The translations under genes and the position numbers were made by a program. Source: Kosakonia oryzendophytica (GTDB lineage Bacteria; Pseudomonadota; Gammaproteobacteria; Enterobacterales; Enterobacteriaceae). Taken from it: DNA of 64,000 nucleotides. Positions within the stretch are counted from its first letter, which is position 1; the number at the start of each line of letters is the position of its first letter. The stretch lies in assembly GCF_900094925.1 (NCBI RefSeq), contig NZ_FMAY01000012.1:1-64000 (forward strand), given 5' to 3'. The notes below the pieces were generated by a model. That model made no database searches, was not told the origin of the DNA, and was given only the letters and a program-made list of their open reading frames with translations. Positions 61,134-64,000 of this stretch are shown here, piece after piece.

Positions 61134-62543
61134 TTATTCTACCATGCAAGAACGTAACGACCAGTAGTGCGCGCGCACTTCTGCGCGACCGGTCAGCGTT
61201 AACTGCGCCGGATGTGACGGGAAGTAGCGGCTACTCATCACGCCTTCGCCATCATTGATAAAAATCTCTATGCTGGAGTGATCGCAGAGGATCTGCAATT
61301 TCCGCGCCTGACCGCACCAGTAGCGGTAGAGCCACTCACCCGTTTCGAGGCTGCGACGTGCAAGACGCAGTTCATCGTTTTGCCATTGCAGGATCAGCGT
61401 ATCGGCGAAATTCAGCGTGACTTCCCCGGCGCTCTCCAGTATCAGCTCAAGACGTTGGACATCCAGAACGGGCATTGCATCGGCCGCACCCTGCCAGGTG
61501 CGGGTTTCACCGCGCAGTGCCTGCAACTCAACAATGGGCTGTTGGTACAATTTGCCATCACGGGAGGTCAGTTCGCGCAAGCAGGTCATCTGGTGGATCC
61601 AGCCGTTGGCAACAGTTGGCTGGCGCATCTCTTCGCCATCCGGCACCCCCATCCAGCCGACCAGCAGACGACGCCCGTCGGCGGTCAGCGTGGTTTGCGG
61701 GGCGTAGAATTCAAACCCGGCATCCAGTTCGTGAAATTCACCGTGGTGGAATTGCGCCTTCGTGTAGTCCAACTGGCCGCCGAGCCAGGCGCTCGGGTAG
61801 GTATTGAGATAGCGTTTTTCTTCCCGCGCGATACCTTGCGGGCAGCAAATCAGGAATGTACTGCCACCGAGGGTAAACATATCCGGGCACTCCCACATAT
61901 AGCCCGCAGCCCCCAAACCACCGAGGCCGCTGCCGGCTATCTCACCCAGGTTTTGCCAGTTCCACAGATTTTCGGAACGTAACAACAACACTTTGCCCTG
62001 TAATTGCAGATCCTGTGCGCCCAGCACCATGTACCAGTACTCGCCATGCCGCCAGACTTTCGGGTCGCGCACATGGCCTGTGTAGCCGTGCGGCAGAGGG
62101 ATCGCCGGGCCGAGCTTGTCGAAACCGCCTTCACTGTTTTGCACTGCCAGACATTGCCAGGCGGTGCGCGTGCCGTCATCGAACTTCACGTTACCGGTGT
62201 AGCAGAGCGTCAGCACGCCGCCGTTATCCACGGCGCTGCCGGAGTAGCAACCGCTGCGGTCATACTCCTGGTCGGGCAACAGGGCGACAGGCTCATGTTG
62301 CCAGTGCAGCAAATCGTCGGAACTCCAGTGCGCCCAGCCTTTATGCTGGTGCTGGCAGCCCAGTCCGTTCCACTGATAGAACAGGTGGTAGCGTCCGGCA
62401 AAATGGATAAAACCGTTTGGATCGTTAAGCAGCCCGGTGGTCGGCGCGAGGTGCCAGCCGGGGTAGTGGCTGTCTTTTAGCGCTTTGGGCTGGCCTTTCA
62501 TGACTGCCTGCAATAATGCAGGCAGCAGGTTTGTTAACGCCAT
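61134..62543 (-). CDS. scrB: Sucrose-6-phosphate hydrolase ScrB
   Basis: The 469-residue GH32 invertase splits sucrose 6-phosphate into glucose 6-phosphate and fructose. The nucleophile is in [10 protein letters not shown] (Asp near 41), the RDP motif is in GHVRDPKVW near 165, and the acid/base Glu is in MWECPDMF near 219. A C-terminal beta-sandwich follows. The start overlaps the scrA stop by one base (TAATG). The product acts on sugar delivered by ScrA. Confidence 0.96.
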   Translation of the reverse strand: MALTNLLPALLQAVMKGQPKALKDSHYPGWHLAPTTGLLNDPNGFIHFAGRYHLFYQWNGLGCQHQHKGWAHWSSDDLLHWQHEPVALLPDQEYDRSGCYSGSAVDNGGVLTLCYTGNVKFDDGTRTAWQCLAVQNSEGGFDKLGPAIPLPHGYTGHVRDPKVWRHGEYWYMVLGAQDLQLQGKVLLLRSENLWNWQNLGEIAGSGLGGLGAAGYMWECPDMFTLGGSTFLICCPQGIAREEKRYLNTYPSAWLGGQLDYTKAQFHHGEFHELDAGFEFYAPQTTLTADGRRLLVGWMGVPDGEEMRQPTVANGWIHQMTCLRELTSRDGKLYQQPIVELQALRGETRTWQGAADAMPVLDVQRLELILESAGEVTLNFADTLILQWQNDELRLARRSLETGEWLYRYWCGQARKLQILCDHSSIEIFINDGEGVMSSRYFPSHPAQLTLTGRAEVRAHYWSLRSCMVE

Positions 62544-63913
62544 TATTCAGAGTCCGTTTTGTATTTCAGCAGGTACGAGATAACAAAGGCGGCGCCGAAC
62601 GCGATAACCATGCCAATGGCGTAATTGAGCAGCGAGCTTGCCTGCACAATCGCCATTCCCGGGATGCCGGTCAGACCCACTGCGGTCATATAGACATGCA
62701 CTGACACCACCCATGCGCCACCGATAGCCCCGCCGATAAGTGCGGCGATAAACGGTTTTACAAAGCGCAGGTTGATACCGAAAATCGCCGCTTCCGTAAT
62801 TCCCAGCAACGCCGAGAACGCCGACGGCAGCGTGATCGCTTTAATCTTCGCGTCTTTGGTTTTAAACCAGACCGCCAGACACGCGCCGCCCTGCGCGACG
62901 TTTGCCATTGCCCAGATCGGCAGCAGGAAGTTTACGCCGATTGACGGATTGCCCAGCAGTCCCGCCTCAATGGCATGGAAACTGTGGTGTACGCCGGTGA
63001 TGACAATCACGGAATAGAGCCCACCAAACAGCAATCCGGCCAGCCAGCCAGCATGGGTGATCAATGTGCTGAGCACAAAGGAGATGCCGTCGCCCAGCGC
63101 GCGCCCTGCCGGGCCGATGATCAGCATAGCGATAAAACCGGAGATGATCACCGTCAGGAACGGCGTCAGGATCAGATCCAGCGCATCGGGGATCACGCGG
63201 CGCAGTTGTTTCTCCAGAACGCTCATAAACCACACCGCCAGCAGTACCGGGAAGACCGTGCCCTGGTAACCGATCATTGCCACTTCAATGCCGAAGAAGT
63301 TCATGGTGTGGAAGCCTGCAGCCACGCCCCAGGCATTGGTCAGCGCCGGGTGAGTCAGAATGCCGCCGAGGGTTGCGCCGAGATAGGGGTTACCACCAAA
63401 CTCGCGAGCGGCGGTAAAACCAATCAGGATCGGCAGAATGATAAACGCCGCCGAACTGAACATGTCGAGCATGATATAGATAGCGTTGTCCGCATTGACC
63501 CAGCCGTAGGTTTTCACCATACCCAGCAGGCCCATTAACAGACCCGAGGCGACAATCGCCGGAATAATCGGCACGAAAATATTCGACAGCAAACGGGCGA
63601 CACGCTGGAACGGGTTCAGTTTACGCGCGGCGATATCGGCGGCTTCGGACTTACTGGTTTCGCTGATCCCCGCTTCGGCAATAAAGGCCGCGTACACTTT
63701 GTTCACCACCCCGGTGCCAAAGATAATCTGTAGCTGCCCGGCGTTGCGAAAACAGCCTTTCACCCCGTCGACTTTACCGATGGCGGCGGTATCGGCTTTG
63801 GCGTCTTCCACCAGCACCAGACGCAGGCGTGTGGCGCAGTGCGCGGCGCTGGCAATGTTGTCTTTGCCTCCCAGTAACGGCAGTAGTGACCGGGAAATTT
63901 CTGCAAAATCCAT
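62543..63913 (-). CDS. scrA: Sucrose PTS permease EIIBC, ScrA
   Basis: The 456-residue membrane protein takes up sucrose and phosphorylates it. The EIIB cysteine is in AAHCATRLRLVL (near 26), and the EIIC domain has about ten hydrophobic segments from residue 105. HHSFHAIEAGL near 300 and GITEAAIFGINLR near 375 are conserved sucrose-EIIC blocks. There is no EIIA domain, so Crr (EIIA-Glc) should supply phosphate. The start at 63913 follows AGAGG. It is preceded by scrY and a GC-rich intercistronic hairpin. Confidence 0.96.
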   Translation of the reverse strand: MDFAEISRSLLPLLGGKDNIASAAHCATRLRLVLVEDAKADTAAIGKVDGVKGCFRNAGQLQIIFGTGVVNKVYAAFIAEAGISETSKSEAADIAARKLNPFQRVARLLSNIFVPIIPAIVASGLLMGLLGMVKTYGWVNADNAIYIMLDMFSSAAFIILPILIGFTAAREFGGNPYLGATLGGILTHPALTNAWGVAAGFHTMNFFGIEVAMIGYQGTVFPVLLAVWFMSVLEKQLRRVIPDALDLILTPFLTVIISGFIAMLIIGPAGRALGDGISFVLSTLITHAGWLAGLLFGGLYSVIVITGVHHSFHAIEAGLLGNPSIGVNFLLPIWAMANVAQGGACLAVWFKTKDAKIKAITLPSAFSALLGITEAAIFGINLRFVKPFIAALIGGAIGGAWVVSVHVYMTAVGLTGIPGMAIVQASSLLNYAIGMVIAFGAAFVISYLLKYKTDSE

Positions 63914-63960
63914 AAAAACCTCTGTCTTATCGTTTTTGTGGGATCAACCTGGCAAGATGC

Positions 63961-63976
63961 GGCCCCCGCAGGGGCC
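63961..63976 (-). terminator. Intercistronic hairpin between scrY and scrA
   Basis: GGCCCC and GGGGCC form a perfect stem around CGCA, seven bases after the scrY stop on the minus strand. No T-run follows. It may act as an RNA-stabilising or attenuating hairpin that makes the upstream porin gene more abundant than scrA. Confidence 0.65.
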
Positions 63977-63982
63977 GATCGA

Positions 63983-64000
63983 TCAGAACCAGGTTTCCAT
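63983..64000 (-). CDS. scrY: Sucrose porin ScrY, last codons (cut by window end)
   Basis: The minus strand reads Met-Glu-Thr-Trp-Phe-stop up to the window edge. A C-terminal Phe preceded by Glu/Thr/Trp is the typical last beta-strand of LamB/ScrY-type porins (LamB ends MEIWW). The gene order scrY-scrA-scrB-scrR is the usual one. The identification rests on these five residues and on position. Confidence 0.7.
   Translation of the reverse strand: METWF

Overview
The window is a chromosomal segment of a member of the Enterobacteriaceae. Most genes have recognisable Escherichia coli orthologues in E. coli order (asc, hydN-hypF, nor, srl, mltB, pncC-recA-recX-alaS-csrA, serV/arg tRNAs, yqaBA, gshA-micA-luxS, emrRAB, ygaZH, proU, nrdHIEF, ygaM-ygaC-alaE). 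The moderately GC-rich coding sequence, the intact ygaY, an FdhF-like gene inside hydN-hypF, an extra zinc importer after mltB and a chromosomal scr locus point to an Enterobacter/Kosakonia/Klebsiella-type genus rather than E. coli or Salmonella. The genus is inferred from gene content, not proven.

Layout: (1) 1-925, the right end of an IS3-family element fused to a signal-peptide ORF. (2) 926-5089, the beta-glucoside genes ascBF and their repressor ascG. (3) 5234-10244, hydN, a cysteine-type formate dehydrogenase gene and hypF, followed by norVW and norR with a sigma-54 promoter and three NorR sites. (4) 14464-19405, the sorbitol operon srlAEBD-gutM-srlR-gutQ. (5) 19679-23416, mltB and a Zur-box zinc ABC operon led by a 36-residue membrane peptide. 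(6) 23605-29663, the SOS/housekeeping block pncC-recA-recX-alaS-csrA and three tRNAs. (7) 29868-34763, yqaBA, gshA, the micA sRNA, luxS and a lipoprotein/FKBP-like gene pair. (8) 34803-40658, drug efflux (emrRAB), branched-chain amino acid export (ygaZH) and an MFS permease. (9) 40762-41202, a repeat element with five 48-bp tandem units. (10) 41210-48668, osmoprotectant uptake (proVWX) and class Ib ribonucleotide reductase (nrdHIEF). (11) 48936-51246, small envelope and stress genes. (12) 51337-55553, an accessory block holding an unknown gene and a chemoreceptor, each with a FliA-type promoter, plus a Dcm-like methylase. (13) 55747-56582, the sulfur genes ygaP-ygaV. (14) 56753-60092, an AT-rich stretch with an OxyR-like regulator, a candidate small RNA and a secreted lipase. 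(15) 60097-64000, scrR, scrB, scrA and the last codons of scrY.

The most interesting points are an uncharacterised 283-residue protein under a near-consensus flagellar sigma-28 promoter (51337-52249), the 36-residue membrane peptide coupled to a Zur-controlled zinc importer (20854-23416), an FdhF homologue with Cys140 in place of selenocysteine (5816-7966), the 441-bp repeat element upstream of ygaY, and a two-hairpin RNA candidate ending in a T-run at about 58340-58487. Everything here comes from reading the sequence and from remembered protein families; no database search was run.
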